A DNA stretch of 64,000 bases. It comes from Planctomycetota bacterium. GTDB taxonomy: Bacteria > Planctomycetota > B15-G4 > SIAN01. Position numbers and translations under genes: made by a program. The notes below the pieces were generated by a model. That model saw nothing but the letters and a program-made list of their open reading frames with translations. It was not told the origin of the DNA and ran no database searches. The stretch spans positions 1-64,000 of the forward strand of contig JANQQL010000005.1 in NCBI GenBank assembly GCA_028289345.1, written 5' to 3'. Numbering within the stretch: position 1 is the first letter of the stretch; each line of letters starts with the position of its first letter. Positions 9,316-18,284 of the stretch are shown here, piece by piece.

Positions 9316-10403
9316 TGCGGGCCCCTCAGCGTTGACTTTGCCAGCCGTTGCGGACGCGTCCCCCTGGTCAGAGTCGCCGCGACGATGAAGATCGACGCGA
9401 GAGCCAGCCAGGGCAGGGAAGGAAAGCGTCGCAGCAGGCCGAGATCCTCCGGCGGTGGAGTGGGACTGGAAGACGCGAGCACGTCCACCGCAGACTCCGT
9501 CAACGAAACTCCTCGAGCACCTGTCTTCTCATAAGTGCGGAGCTCGGGCGCACCTCCAAAAAGAGAACGGCGGTCGCTGATCTCACTCCCTGCACTGACC
9601 TGGAAGTCAAACACGTGTTCTTCGTAAACCCCTCCGAACGATGCTTCCAGGAGCACGAACTCGAGTCGGCTCTCTTCTTCGATCTCCTCGCCTTTCCGCA
9701 CGACCGTTTCATCAATGATGTGACAAGGGAACCAGACCTCACCGAACTGACGATAGTCCCGGAAGTCGATCGAGTTCTCCGTACAACCGTCTTCCTGCTC
9801 CGCGGTCAGCTGGAATTGGATGACAGAGAACCCGAAGCTCGGATCCAGCGTGGCGACCAGGTAACGCGAGTCGTGTTCAAACATGAGGCGCACGAAATCT
9901 CCATCGGCCTCCACTCGCGGAAGTGACTCGCGAACCAAGCTCGTGGGAATCCGACCGAAACAGTAGCGCTCTCCTGAGTTCGTGGTCGGATTGTCGTCCA
10001 GATAGACGGTGTAGCGGTTGGAGTTGGGCTCGAGAGGCCCCAGCGCTTCTGTGAAAACACCATGCTGAAAGAGCTGATGGGTTTCCTGGGCGCGATTGGA
10101 ATCGGAGTTCCAGACGACATCTGGAAAGTAGTCCTGTTTGCGGTAGTAGGTGAACTGGTCTCGATGAAACACCACCTCGAATTCCGCGACCCCGAGTTCG
10201 GGAAGATTCGCAGGTGAGCGACGCCTCTCCTGGGAGCGCCGAAAGATGAGCCGAGCCGACTGGATCTCGTTCTCCTTCAAAGCGAAGGTCACGAGTTCCT
10301 CGAGCCCGCGTTGATCCTCGGACCGCCCAGCGCAGTTCGCGCTCAGCGATCCGAGGGAGATGAGCAGTGCAGCTGCAGTTCGAAGCAGGCGGAGCGTTTT
10401 CAA
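9312..10403 (-). CDS. Unknown exported protein with C-terminal membrane anchor
   Basis: 363 residues from a TTG at 10403. That start is preferred because it gives a canonical signal peptide (M-K-T-L-R-L-L-R-T followed by A-A-A-L-L-I-S-L) and lies 7 bases after the upstream stop; a GTG at 10463 would overlap the upstream gene and put a charged stretch before the signal peptide. The body is beta-rich with alternating aromatic residues (F-E-V-V-F-H-R-D-Q-F-T-Y-Y, V-W-F-P-C-H-I-I-D), loosely resembling LolA-like outer-membrane lipoprotein sorting folds, but I do not recognise the family. A C-terminal hydrophobic segment (L-P-W-L-A-L-A-S-I-F-I-V-A-A) followed by Arg suggests a membrane anchor. It sits in the DUF1573 operon. 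Confidence 0.7.
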   Translation of the reverse strand: MKTLRLLRTAAALLISLGSLSANCAGRSEDQRGLEELVTFALKENEIQSARLIFRRSQERRRSPANLPELGVAEFEVVFHRDQFTYYRKQDYFPDVVWNSDSNRAQETHQLFQHGVFTEALGPLEPNSNRYTVYLDDNPTTNSGERYCFGRIPTSLVRESLPRVEADGDFVRLMFEHDSRYLVATLDPSFGFSVIQFQLTAEQEDGCTENSIDFRDYRQFGEVWFPCHIIDETVVRKGEEIEEESRLEFVLLEASFGGVYEEHVFDFQVSAGSEISDRRSLFGGAPELRTYEKTGARGVSLTESAVDVLASSSPTPPPEDLGLLRRFPSLPWLALASIFIVAATLTRGTRPQRLAKSTLRGPQ

Positions 10404-10410
10404 GTGATGA

Positions 10411-10818
10411 CTATCCGCAAACGGTGACAACCGTCTGGAGGCAGATCGCGTCTCCCGGTGCACAGCCAGTCGCCATGCAGTTGGGATTGACTACGCAGTC
10501 CCTGCTTCGAAACGTATGACACGATTTCTGGGACCGCTGACAAACACTCCCCGGGTCCGCGTTGACGCAGGTTGCAACGGCAGTGCAGGTCCCCTGGCTG
10601 ATATCGGCCCTGCAGCGTTCATTCGCTCCGGAGCCCACACAATTGCATGGTGGCACCGGAGCAGCATCAATGGAGACTCCGTTTTGCTGGCACACGGCAC
10701 CAAGCTGTCCCGGAAGCGGACTGATGGCCGACCAGCAGTTGGTTTGCGCAAGACTCGACGTCCACATTGCGACACCAAGACATCCAACGGCAGCGAACAG
10801 GAATATGGGCCTTAGCAT
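10411..10818 (-). CDS. Small Cys-rich exported protein
   Basis: 135 residues from ATG 10818, selected over a start 39 bases upstream because GGAG lies about 10 bases before it and a signal peptide follows directly (P-I-F-L-F-A-A-V-G-C-L-G, ending S-L-A-Q). The mature chain of about 108 residues contains 14 Cys, spaced as C-N-C, C-x-A-D, T-C, V-C and so on, an even number compatible with up to seven disulfides. No known family was recognised. It is the first gene of the four-gene operon leading to the DUF1573 proteins and is divergent from the large beta-sandwich protein at 10951. A structural or secreted role is only inferred. Confidence 0.75.
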   Translation of the reverse strand: MLRPIFLFAAVGCLGVAMWTSSLAQTNCWSAISPLPGQLGAVCQQNGVSIDAAPVPPCNCVGSGANERCRADISQGTCTAVATCVNADPGSVCQRSQKSCHTFRSRDCVVNPNCMATGCAPGDAICLQTVVTVCG

Positions 10819-10950
10819 GATGGGATTCTCCAAGCCAGAAGGGACGGAAACTGACAACCGAGCGAGTTACACTAGCCAGCCACCTCGTACAGCAATGAGC
10901 GTGGTCGCCCGGATTCACCGACAGCGATCTTACGCCGAAGCAAAGCACCG

Positions 10951-13491
10951 ATGACCAATCGACTCTCACGAATGACGATGCGAATTTTGTACACATGCAT
11001 CTTTGGTGTGTTTGTGGCTGCAATCGGTCTCCATGTTCATTCGTTCTTCCAACAGAGTCCGGCTCATGCAACAGTCCAAAGAATGGACGTCGATTTGATG
11101 GACACCAAAGCCCCGGTGGTCATGCCCTCGGAAGCTCCCAATGTCTCGCCGTTTGTTCGACAGGTGCAGTTCGTCGACTCGGACACTTTGCGGAACGAAG
11201 CGGTACAAACAGAACGCGCCGCAGGTCTTCTGTCAGGCTGGGTGAAGTCCTGGAAAGGCACTGGTGTCGATCGCGCCACAGTCAGCATCGTGAGCTCAAC
11301 GACACAGCTTGGGTGGCCAGCCGACGCCGCGGATGTGTTCCACCTCGAAGTGCAAACGGATCCTCGCGGCTGGTTTGAGGCAGCGGTGGAAGAGAGCGGT
11401 GAGTTCACCGTTGTGGCGAAGAAGGTCGGCTTCGCTCCTGCCTCCCGGAGACACGTGAGGGCCAATGGCCCCGTCAATCTCGTCTTGGCGAAAGCGGGAG
11501 AGATCTTCGTCATTGCGAAGCGTGAGCGCGACGGCGAGCCGATGGCCAATGTCCCCGTTCGACTGGTCCAGGCGTCCACCGGGTCGGTCGAGCAGATCGT
11601 GACGGATGAAACAGGGACCGCACGTTTCGCCGATGTCGTCGCCGGCTGGTCCACGATCGATGTGACTCCTCCCCCACCTCTGAAACGTTGGTCCACCCAA
11701 GTGTGGATCCAGGAGGGTGAGACTCGCTCGCTCCCCGTGGATTTGATGGCTGGCCTCGACGTTTCAGGAACGGTTCGTGGAAAGCCCGATGGGAGACCCA
11801 TTGCCGACGCGAGGGTCGAGGTCGTCGATGGCTTCCGGATGACGCGCACGGATTCCTCCGGCAACTTTGTCTTGAATGGCGTGCAGGCAGGAGATGTCGT
11901 TCAAGTCAGCGCTTCGGGGTTCGCCGACTTGCGATCGATCGTCACTCAAGAAGCCAGCGGCGCACCGGCCCGCTTGGACTTCCCCTTGGTTCCGGGCGCG
12001 TCGCTGCGGGGTCGAGTCCGCAGCCGCCGAACCGGCAACCTCCTCGCCAACGCGCAAGTGATTTCCACCTGGAGTTTCGAGACAGAAGCGCGTGTCTCCC
12101 AGAGGTGGAAGCACACGACGAGCGACGACTCGGGCGCCTTCGAACTGAATCACTTGCCGAACGTTGCTCAGACCGTTCTCGTCCAGTGTGAAGGATACGC
12201 TCAGGTTGCGTATGACGTCTTGCCTGGAGACGAGACACTGGACCTGGGAGACCTCTCGTTGTCCCCCGCTGGGAGTCTGTCAGGAATCGTCCTTGACGCC
12301 ACCGACAAGGAAGTTCCGCACGCAAAAGTACGAGTCCGGGGGAGCAATGGCGACCGACACCGATTTCACGACGTGGAACCCGAGTGCCGCACGCTGTGGC
12401 CCTTCGTCGACCTCCAGCGCTCTCTCACAGATGCGGACGGGAAGTTCAGGTTCTCTGGGCTCGCACCCGGCGACTATCAAGTTTCGGCCAGAGTCGGTGA
12501 CGCGAACTCTGGCCCGTCCCTGCCCGTCACTCTGGGAGATGGAGAGAGTCGACAGGGAATCATCCTGCGATTGGGAGCCATGGACTCCGTGGCGGGACGC
12601 GTCGAGGGCCCCGACTCCACGGCAGTCCTCGCGACGGTCATTGCGATGGACTCGGAGTCGTCGTTGGGTCGGTCGATCACCGACGCCGACGGTCGCTTCG
12701 TGATTCAAGGGATCCCCCCTCACGCCCACACTCTCCTGGTCCAGCCCTTGCAACGCGAGATCGACGCGGACACGCGGGTGGGAGATCGACGGGTATCGAT
12801 TCGACCCGGCGACACGGACATCGTCATTTCTTTGTCGTCCACAGTGGCGACGAGGGGCTGGGTGATGGATCGGGAGTATCGCCCGATTCCCGGCGCGGTG
12901 GTGGTGGCCCATGGTTGCGAGGCATCGCACGCCAAGTCTGACGAATCCGGTGAGTTCACCATCTACCTTCCCGCCGGCGAGACCGCCGATCTCGAAGCCA
13001 TCGTGGAGTCGGCACGATATGCCAGCGGTTCCACCGTGAATCGTGCCAATCCCCATGCCTTCCTCGTTTCGTCGGGTGATCAAGGGGTGGTGCTTCATCC
13101 GGCCCGGGATCGCAAGCGAGACGAACTCGAGCTGTCCGTCGCGCTGCTGAGTGGCGAGCCGGGAATCCAACGCGCCCTCCCGGCCACCGAAGCCGAAGGG
13201 GGGCCTCCTTGGTGCCGCCAAGACGTCGTGCTCGAGGCCCTCGGCGAAAGTGATGTACTTTCCACGGTGACCTTCCAATACAACAACTCCAGATCGAACT
13301 GGATCGTTCACATTCACGGTGAGTCCTTCGAGGCCACGGACCGCCCCGTGGTCCGGTGGAGGGTCCCCGCAGCAGCGCAGGCCATCCGCGTCTCTCCGGC
13401 GAGTCAAACGGCTTGGGAAGAACCGATTCCATCACCGGTGTCCGACGACGAGGTTCTTTGGATCCCTCTTCGTGTTCATGAGAACCGTTGA
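10951..13491 (+). CDS. Large protein of carboxypeptidase-regulatory-like repeats
   Basis: 846 residues. The N-terminus has a single hydrophobic segment (I-L-Y-T-C-I-F-G-V-F-V-A-A-I), a signal peptide or anchor. The rest is about seven beta-sandwich repeats of about 85-95 residues with the carboxypeptidase-regulatory-like signature: G-W-V-K-S-W-K-G-T-G-V, G-T-V-R-G-K-P-D-G-R-P-I-A-D-A, G-R-V-R-S-R-R-T-G-N-L-L-A-N-A, G-I-V-L-D-A-T-D-K-E-V, each followed by D-x-D-G-x-F and G-Y. Such domains mostly serve as extracellular structural or adhesion modules; no catalytic motif is visible. ATG codons at 10951, 10972 and 10978 are all possible starts. It is divergent from the Cys-rich gene. The same repeat type occurs in the sigma factor fusion at 15654-18284. 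Confidence 0.8.
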   Translation: MTNRLSRMTMRILYTCIFGVFVAAIGLHVHSFFQQSPAHATVQRMDVDLMDTKAPVVMPSEAPNVSPFVRQVQFVDSDTLRNEAVQTERAAGLLSGWVKSWKGTGVDRATVSIVSSTTQLGWPADAADVFHLEVQTDPRGWFEAAVEESGEFTVVAKKVGFAPASRRHVRANGPVNLVLAKAGEIFVIAKRERDGEPMANVPVRLVQASTGSVEQIVTDETGTARFADVVAGWSTIDVTPPPPLKRWSTQVWIQEGETRSLPVDLMAGLDVSGTVRGKPDGRPIADARVEVVDGFRMTRTDSSGNFVLNGVQAGDVVQVSASGFADLRSIVTQEASGAPARLDFPLVPGASLRGRVRSRRTGNLLANAQVISTWSFETEARVSQRWKHTTSDDSGAFELNHLPNVAQTVLVQCEGYAQVAYDVLPGDETLDLGDLSLSPAGSLSGIVLDATDKEVPHAKVRVRGSNGDRHRFHDVEPECRTLWPFVDLQRSLTDADGKFRFSGLAPGDYQVSARVGDANSGPSLPVTLGDGESRQGIILRLGAMDSVAGRVEGPDSTAVLATVIAMDSESSLGRSITDADGRFVIQGIPPHAHTLLVQPLQREIDADTRVGDRRVSIRPGDTDIVISLSSTVATRGWVMDREYRPIPGAVVVAHGCEASHAKSDESGEFTIYLPAGETADLEAIVESARYASGSTVNRANPHAFLVSSGDQGVVLHPARDRKRDELELSVALLSGEPGIQRALPATEAEGGPPWCRQDVVLEALGESDVLSTVTFQYNNSRSNWIVHIHGESFEATDRPVVRWRVPAAAQAIRVSPASQTAWEEPIPSPVSDDEVLWIPLRVHENR

Positions 13492-13745
13492 ACGGCAGTC
13501 GCTGTCCGGATCGACTCCTCGTCCTATCGTTCTCAGCCCGCTTTCATCGCGATCAAGCTTCTGCACCACGCGAGATCCAGCCGTTCGAGGCTTCCTTGGA
13601 GACGTTCGACGGCGGTGGTTGTTTCTGCAAGGTGATGTCCACAAACCGAAGCACCCTATCGCCAACGACAGGGCGTGCTCGAATCCAATCCAACGGCTGT
13701 CATCGGCACCTCGAGGAAGTACCCCAGTACCCCTACCATGAAACG

Positions 13746-13778
13746 AAGCGAGTGCCGACCATCAGTCGGCACTCGCTT
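13746..13778. terminator. Putative bidirectional terminator hairpin
   Basis: A perfect 14-bp inverted repeat (AAGCGAGTGCCGAC, loop CATCA, then its exact complement) lies between the convergent ends of the genes at 10951-13491 and 13810-15240. It is 31 bases past the stop of the minus-strand gene. Only weak T-richness flanks it. Confidence 0.55.
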
Positions 13779-13809
13779 GCCAGTCTTTCCCAATCGAGCA
13801 AGCTGGACC

Positions 13810-15240
13810 TTACAAAGTGGTGGTTTGCAGCCCGTTGGTGGCAGCCTTGCCGTTCGGGGCGCTGGCGTCGGGAATCCAGAACTGCCAGTAGATGTCAGAG
13901 CCCGACGGCAGGTCCGTCGGCCAGAGAGCGTCAATCTGCAGCTCGCCGTTGCTGTCCAGGGGCATCGGGAAGAGCAAGTCGGGCATCGGAATCAGCGAGC
14001 CGCCCTTGAAGGGTGCGTCCAGTAAGTCGAAACCGATGATCATCAAGGACAGCGTGGACGCGGGGCCCTGGCTGACGGCGAAGGTCACCGGCGAGTTCGC
14101 CACGAGTTCCCCGTCGCCCCACAACAAAGGACGCCCGGCATCACCGGCCACCGACCCACCACGATTGGTCCACCCGTCGGGCAGGCGGATCGCCCGGCCG
14201 TCCACACCCAGGCGATCCGCTTGAACACCACTGCACTCTGGGCCGCTGCAGATTCCTTCGAAGCAGAACCCGCCTTCGAAATAGGGAACCAAGTTCGTGG
14301 CGGTGACACTCTCATCAAAGGGTTGCTCGAACTGTAGAGCGAACGTCCGCTGGTCAGAGTTGATGCCGGTAATCCAGTCCGCTCCACCCCGCGCATTGAG
14401 GGCGTAGTCCTGGTAGGTGGTGCCTGTTGAGAACTCGATGTCATGATCGGTCGCGTTGCCCTCGGTCGCGTTGTACACAAACGTCCCCTGGGCTGTTTCA
14501 CCATCCGTGAACTCCACGGCGTCGAGATGCCACTGGTACCGCCCCGGTCGATCGACACGGATGTTGTCCACCCGGTGCTCATTGGACTCGTGCGGTGTTG
14601 CGCCAGCGAAGCCGAGGCGCAGTGGCGTCGATTCCAGGATCCCGGCGAGGGACAGCTGGTCCACCACCAGTTGTTCGTCCCCCTCAGCAGATCGGAGCAT
14701 CAGAGAGCAAACCGAGCCCTCCCGGGTGAACGTCGCGTGATGCCATTCGTTGCTGTCCAGCGGGAACGAGACGTTTTGGTGGATCAGTGCAACGCCATTC
14801 CAGTAGATCACCACGCGGTTCAGGTGGAAAAAGGCAAAGCGGTCCAGCTCGACGACCAGACCGCCTTCCGTGGGACCGAACTCCCAAAACAGGGCGTCGC
14901 TCCCGTGCATGGACGCATCCAACAAGACCATGCTGATACCATCGCCTCCGTTTCCCCCACCGATTTTGAAGTCGAAATCGACGGTGATCCGGTCGCTGGG
15001 CAGGACGAACGACTCCAACGAAATCGCCGTTCCCCTCTCACCCGTCGCGGCGCTCGTCAAACGCAATGAGCTCTCGGACACCGTCGCCGTACCGTTGAGG
15101 GCGAACGGGAAGCCCAGTTCGTTGTCGAAGCTTTGGGATTCTTCGGCCATGCCGGTCGAGCCAAGCGCAACCGAGGACACCATCGCCAGCAGCGCAAGTC
15201 GGGGGGAACCATTCGGGTGGGGACCACGGGAAGCGGACAT
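13810..15240 (-). CDS. Exported L-type-lectin-like protein with shared C-terminal domain
   Basis: 476 residues. ATG 15240 is chosen because GAGGAG lies just upstream, a signal peptide follows (R-L-A-L-L-A-M-V-S-S-V-A-L-G, ending near M-A-E-E), and the same start is conserved in the paralogue at 63. A longer start at 15339 would translate the conserved leader. Residues about 40-235 look like a concanavalin-type lectin sandwich (F-D-F-K-I-G-G-G-N-G-G-D-G-I-S, D-A-L-F-W-E-F-G). The next part has a strand-rich segment with Cys (F-C-F-E-G-I-C-S-G-P). The last 90 or so residues form a domain also seen at the ends of three other proteins here (P-x-D-L-L-F-P, D-S-N-G-E-L, W-Q-F-W-I-P, A-T-N-G-L). It is probably a surface carbohydrate-binding protein. 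Confidence 0.8.
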   Translation of the reverse strand: MSASRGPHPNGSPRLALLAMVSSVALGSTGMAEESQSFDNELGFPFALNGTATVSESSLRLTSAATGERGTAISLESFVLPSDRITVDFDFKIGGGNGGDGISMVLLDASMHGSDALFWEFGPTEGGLVVELDRFAFFHLNRVVIYWNGVALIHQNVSFPLDSNEWHHATFTREGSVCSLMLRSAEGDEQLVVDQLSLAGILESTPLRLGFAGATPHESNEHRVDNIRVDRPGRYQWHLDAVEFTDGETAQGTFVYNATEGNATDHDIEFSTGTTYQDYALNARGGADWITGINSDQRTFALQFEQPFDESVTATNLVPYFEGGFCFEGICSGPECSGVQADRLGVDGRAIRLPDGWTNRGGSVAGDAGRPLLWGDGELVANSPVTFAVSQGPASTLSLMIIGFDLLDAPFKGGSLIPMPDLLFPMPLDSNGELQIDALWPTDLPSGSDIYWQFWIPDASAPNGKAATNGLQTTTL

Positions 15241-15390
15241 CGGAACTCTCCTCGAGAATCGGCAAAAACGCCGGGGCCAGAAACCGGCCCGGCCCCCGCT
15301 CGGGACCGCAGCCGCCGGGACAACGACAGGCGGCGACATCGCGGCAAGGAATCCTCAGGTTTTTCCTCGAGGGTGGTGAGCGGGGCGCAG
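15241..15390 (-). promoter_or_regulatory. Conserved leader of the lectin-like gene
   Basis: Counterpart of the leader at 64-210. GAGGAG, GGCCCGGCCCCC and CCGGGACAACGACAG blocks appear in the same order and spacing. Conservation drops beyond about 15390. It may hold the promoter and an untranslated leader; its function is not determined. Confidence 0.5.
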
Positions 15391-15653
15391 GAGCGGGCCC
15401 GCGAGACAGGGCGCGACTAGCGAGGAGCCCGTCCTCCCGCCGACTGTGTTGCGGCCTCCCCGAAAGTGCCATCTCCCAAACCCGGGACCCCAAGTAACAG
15501 CGCCCAGAATTGGGAGGGACATGGCGCTGTGTCCCAGCGATCTTTCCCTGCTGGGCACGTCATCATGAAACCTTCCGAAGCTCTACTCTGGGGAGACTTC
15601 GTCCCGCGTTCCGACTGAAGTGGGCCCATGAGTTCGCTCCGGCTCAGGGAGGA
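15391..15653. other. Intergenic region, nothing recognised
   Basis: Spacer between two minus-strand genes, the remainder of a gap of about 410 bp. No convincing gene, hairpin or repeat was seen. Confidence 0.35.
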
Positions 15654-18284
15654 TCACCGCTCCGCCCAGACGAACTCCACGGGCGCGGATGCAGGGACGC
15701 GGAATGGCACCATTGCAGATCTTCCATCGCTGTGACTGAGAATGGCGGTGTACTGGCCCGGCGGAAAGGCACCGTGAACCGTGCCGTTGAGCTGCCGGCG
15801 ACCGGTGGTGAAATCGTCCCGTAGGGTACGCCACTGGTCATCGACCACGCGCAAGGCCAGAGATCCGTTCTTGCCATCGCGGGGAACAAACCGGACAGGC
15901 TCGGATCGGGGTAGCGTGACTTCGACGTACGTCGGGAAGAATCCACCGACGGCCTCGAACGCAAGGTGAGCAACCGTGGTCGAGCCCCATGGGCAGTCCG
16001 CGGGCTCGTGCACCACACGCAGCAAGTGCTTTCCCGGGAGCACCGATCGAAAGAGGTATTCGCCTTGGCGGTTAGCCATCGGCACCCGGTGGCGGGCGGA
16101 ATGAGGAGTCTCTCCACGGAGGTGAATCTGCGCGTCTGCGTCCAAGACAGGGTTCCCTTGCCAGTCTCGCACGGCCACGGTTACCAGGGATCGCCCCATC
16201 GACAAGCCGACCACCGTCGATGTCACGCTGGATCCACCCATGCCGACTTGCACGCGTTGATTCACATCCAGCCGGCCAGGGGATGATACGGTGATGTCGT
16301 ACTCGCCAGGGAGAAGACCTTCGACGACTGCCACACCTTGTTCATTGGAATAGACCGTCTGTGTCGGCCACACCATGAAACTGGTGAAAGAGTTGTCCGC
16401 GACTTGCTTGGCTTGGAGTCCGAACTCGTGGATCGGCTGGTCCGTCTCGTGATGTTTCACTCGCACCTCCAGACGGACGCCGCGTTCCATTTTCGAAATG
16501 ACCTCTGGACCGATTTCAAGAGTCGGCCAGGGTCCGTCCCCCACCGGCGCGGCGTCCACCACCCACCGGCCAATCACCGCCGCCACGTAGCGGACCTCCG
16601 CGCCACGCGACCAGGCACGGTAGGCCTGCTGGTCCAAATCGATCCTGGCCGCGCCCAGGAATGTCGCGGGAACTCGCTCACATCGCGGATCCCGGTCCGA
16701 GAACCAGACTCGCAACGACGGTTCCCCTGCCTGCACTCCTCCTTGTTGGAAGTAAGCGCGGCAGGCCGTTTCGAACTCTCGAAGAGACATGCCAGCGACT
16801 CGCAATGCCCCCTGGATCATCGGCGTCGGCTTCAAGACAATCGTTGCACAGCGGTTCAACAACTCTGGCGCGTCTTCGCCGGACACCGTGAGAATCTCAT
16901 GGTTGTTGGCGGAAACCACCACCCGCACCGCTTTGGCCGGAATCGGCGGAAACGAAAATCGACCGGCTTCATCCGTGAAGGCCCGCGCAACGGGAGAGTC
17001 CCAGGTTTGATCGAATGACTGGGCATGAAGCACAACCATCGCACTTCGGAGCGGAGCTGCATTCTCCCCCACCACAACCCCGCCCACGGGATGACCGCCG
17101 GAAAGAGCGAGAACTCCCAAGTCCATGGCGCCTCGCACTTGGATGCCGCGCCGATGAACCATGCCATGCTCCCCGTGCTTGGCCGCCAACGCCCCCGACT
17201 CCACGGCCTCCGGAATGGAGAAGCAGAACTGCCCTTTGGCATCGGTCAGCGCTATGGGCCGCAACGCCAGCGCTCCCGCCACAAACCGACCGCCGTTCAA
17301 GTGTGGGGCAATTGGATTCTGCAGCATCCCAAAGGTTTGCAGTGACTCCAGCGCCGTGTCACGAGGTCTGGGTTCGAAGAACACCTTGGCACCTGAGACC
17401 GGATCGCCGGTGACCGTAACGATGCGCCCTTGCACGGGGAGACGCTCTTCCTCGATCTCGGCCGGCGTCTCAAGAGGATCACGGCCCGGGAGAGTCTGCC
17501 AGCGATCCAAGGTCGTTTGGCGGACACCGTCCAAGTTTGTGGTGGTGCTGACAAACTCGGGAGAGCTGGCAAGGGCAACTGCGGAAAGACGAGGGGGCTC
17601 ACTGACCGGAGTCTCTTTCGACATCCACTGCACGAAGACGGCCACAGCTGCCATCCCGACGAAGGCGAGCGCGAAGCGACGCAAAGCGACCCCTGAGGAA
17701 GCATCCGAAGAATGCGTTCCTCTCGGGTGATCCAGTCGTCGCCGAGCTGCAGGAAAGCCCCACAACCACAGCACAGCCTGCCACCGCGCTCGCTCCTTGG
17801 GGTCGCGCAAGCCCAATCGATTGCGCAAGATGCCGATGGCTTTGCGGGTACGCCAACGCACCGTTTCCACGGCAATGCCTTGGGAGCCAGCAATGTCGCG
17901 CGCAGATTTTCCTTCGACGTATCGCAGGATGAGGGTGGCGCGATACGGTTCCTCCAATCGCAAGCATTCTTGACCAACCCGCTTGCGCAATTCCTGCGCT
18001 TCCAGGAGATCGACCGTGGCCTCGGTTCGGTCCGGGACCGAGGCGGCTGCTTCCCGACGCCGCCGGGACTCGCGCTCGCGAAGTCGTTGCAGGAGAAAGT
18101 TTCGCGTGACGCGACGGATCCAGCTCCGCGGCGAGCGGCCGCCCCACGGCGGATGCCTCCAGGCCGCAATCAACACTTCCTGGGTCACCTCGTCCTCGAG
18201 GCCTTCATCGTGGATGAGATCGCTCACGATGGCGCGGATCATGGGCAGCTGGAAGGTAGGGTCGGGGTAGGGAGCGGAGGCCAT
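15654..18284 (-). CDS. ECF sigma factor fused to membrane helix and periplasmic beta-sandwich region
   Basis: 876 residues. Residues 12-75 match sigma-70 region 2 (D-E-V-T-Q-E-V-L-I-A-A-W, S-W-I-R-R-V-T-R-N) and residues 105-155 match region 4 (Y-R-A-T-L-I-L-R-Y-V-E-G-K-S, I-A-V-E-T-V-R-W-R-T-R-K-A). After Arg/Lys-rich sequence comes one membrane helix at 203-220 (F-A-L-A-F-V-G-M-A-A-V-A-V-F-V), then about 650 residues of carboxypeptidase-regulatory-like beta-sandwich repeats (G-R-I-V-T-V-T-G-D-P-V-S-G-A-K, V-A-V-R-D-W-Q-G-N-P-V-L). The layout puts the sigma domains inside and the repeats outside, so this looks like a one-piece transmembrane regulator with no separate anti-sigma. There is no frameshift: the frame is continuous throughout. 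How the sigma part would be released or used is unknown. Confidence 0.85.
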   Translation of the reverse strand: MASAPYPDPTFQLPMIRAIVSDLIHDEGLEDEVTQEVLIAAWRHPPWGGRSPRSWIRRVTRNFLLQRLRERESRRRREAAASVPDRTEATVDLLEAQELRKRVGQECLRLEEPYRATLILRYVEGKSARDIAGSQGIAVETVRWRTRKAIGILRNRLGLRDPKERARWQAVLWLWGFPAARRRLDHPRGTHSSDASSGVALRRFALAFVGMAAVAVFVQWMSKETPVSEPPRLSAVALASSPEFVSTTTNLDGVRQTTLDRWQTLPGRDPLETPAEIEEERLPVQGRIVTVTGDPVSGAKVFFEPRPRDTALESLQTFGMLQNPIAPHLNGGRFVAGALALRPIALTDAKGQFCFSIPEAVESGALAAKHGEHGMVHRRGIQVRGAMDLGVLALSGGHPVGGVVVGENAAPLRSAMVVLHAQSFDQTWDSPVARAFTDEAGRFSFPPIPAKAVRVVVSANNHEILTVSGEDAPELLNRCATIVLKPTPMIQGALRVAGMSLREFETACRAYFQQGGVQAGEPSLRVWFSDRDPRCERVPATFLGAARIDLDQQAYRAWSRGAEVRYVAAVIGRWVVDAAPVGDGPWPTLEIGPEVISKMERGVRLEVRVKHHETDQPIHEFGLQAKQVADNSFTSFMVWPTQTVYSNEQGVAVVEGLLPGEYDITVSSPGRLDVNQRVQVGMGGSSVTSTVVGLSMGRSLVTVAVRDWQGNPVLDADAQIHLRGETPHSARHRVPMANRQGEYLFRSVLPGKHLLRVVHEPADCPWGSTTVAHLAFEAVGGFFPTYVEVTLPRSEPVRFVPRDGKNGSLALRVVDDQWRTLRDDFTTGRRQLNGTVHGAFPPGQYTAILSHSDGRSAMVPFRVPASAPVEFVWAER

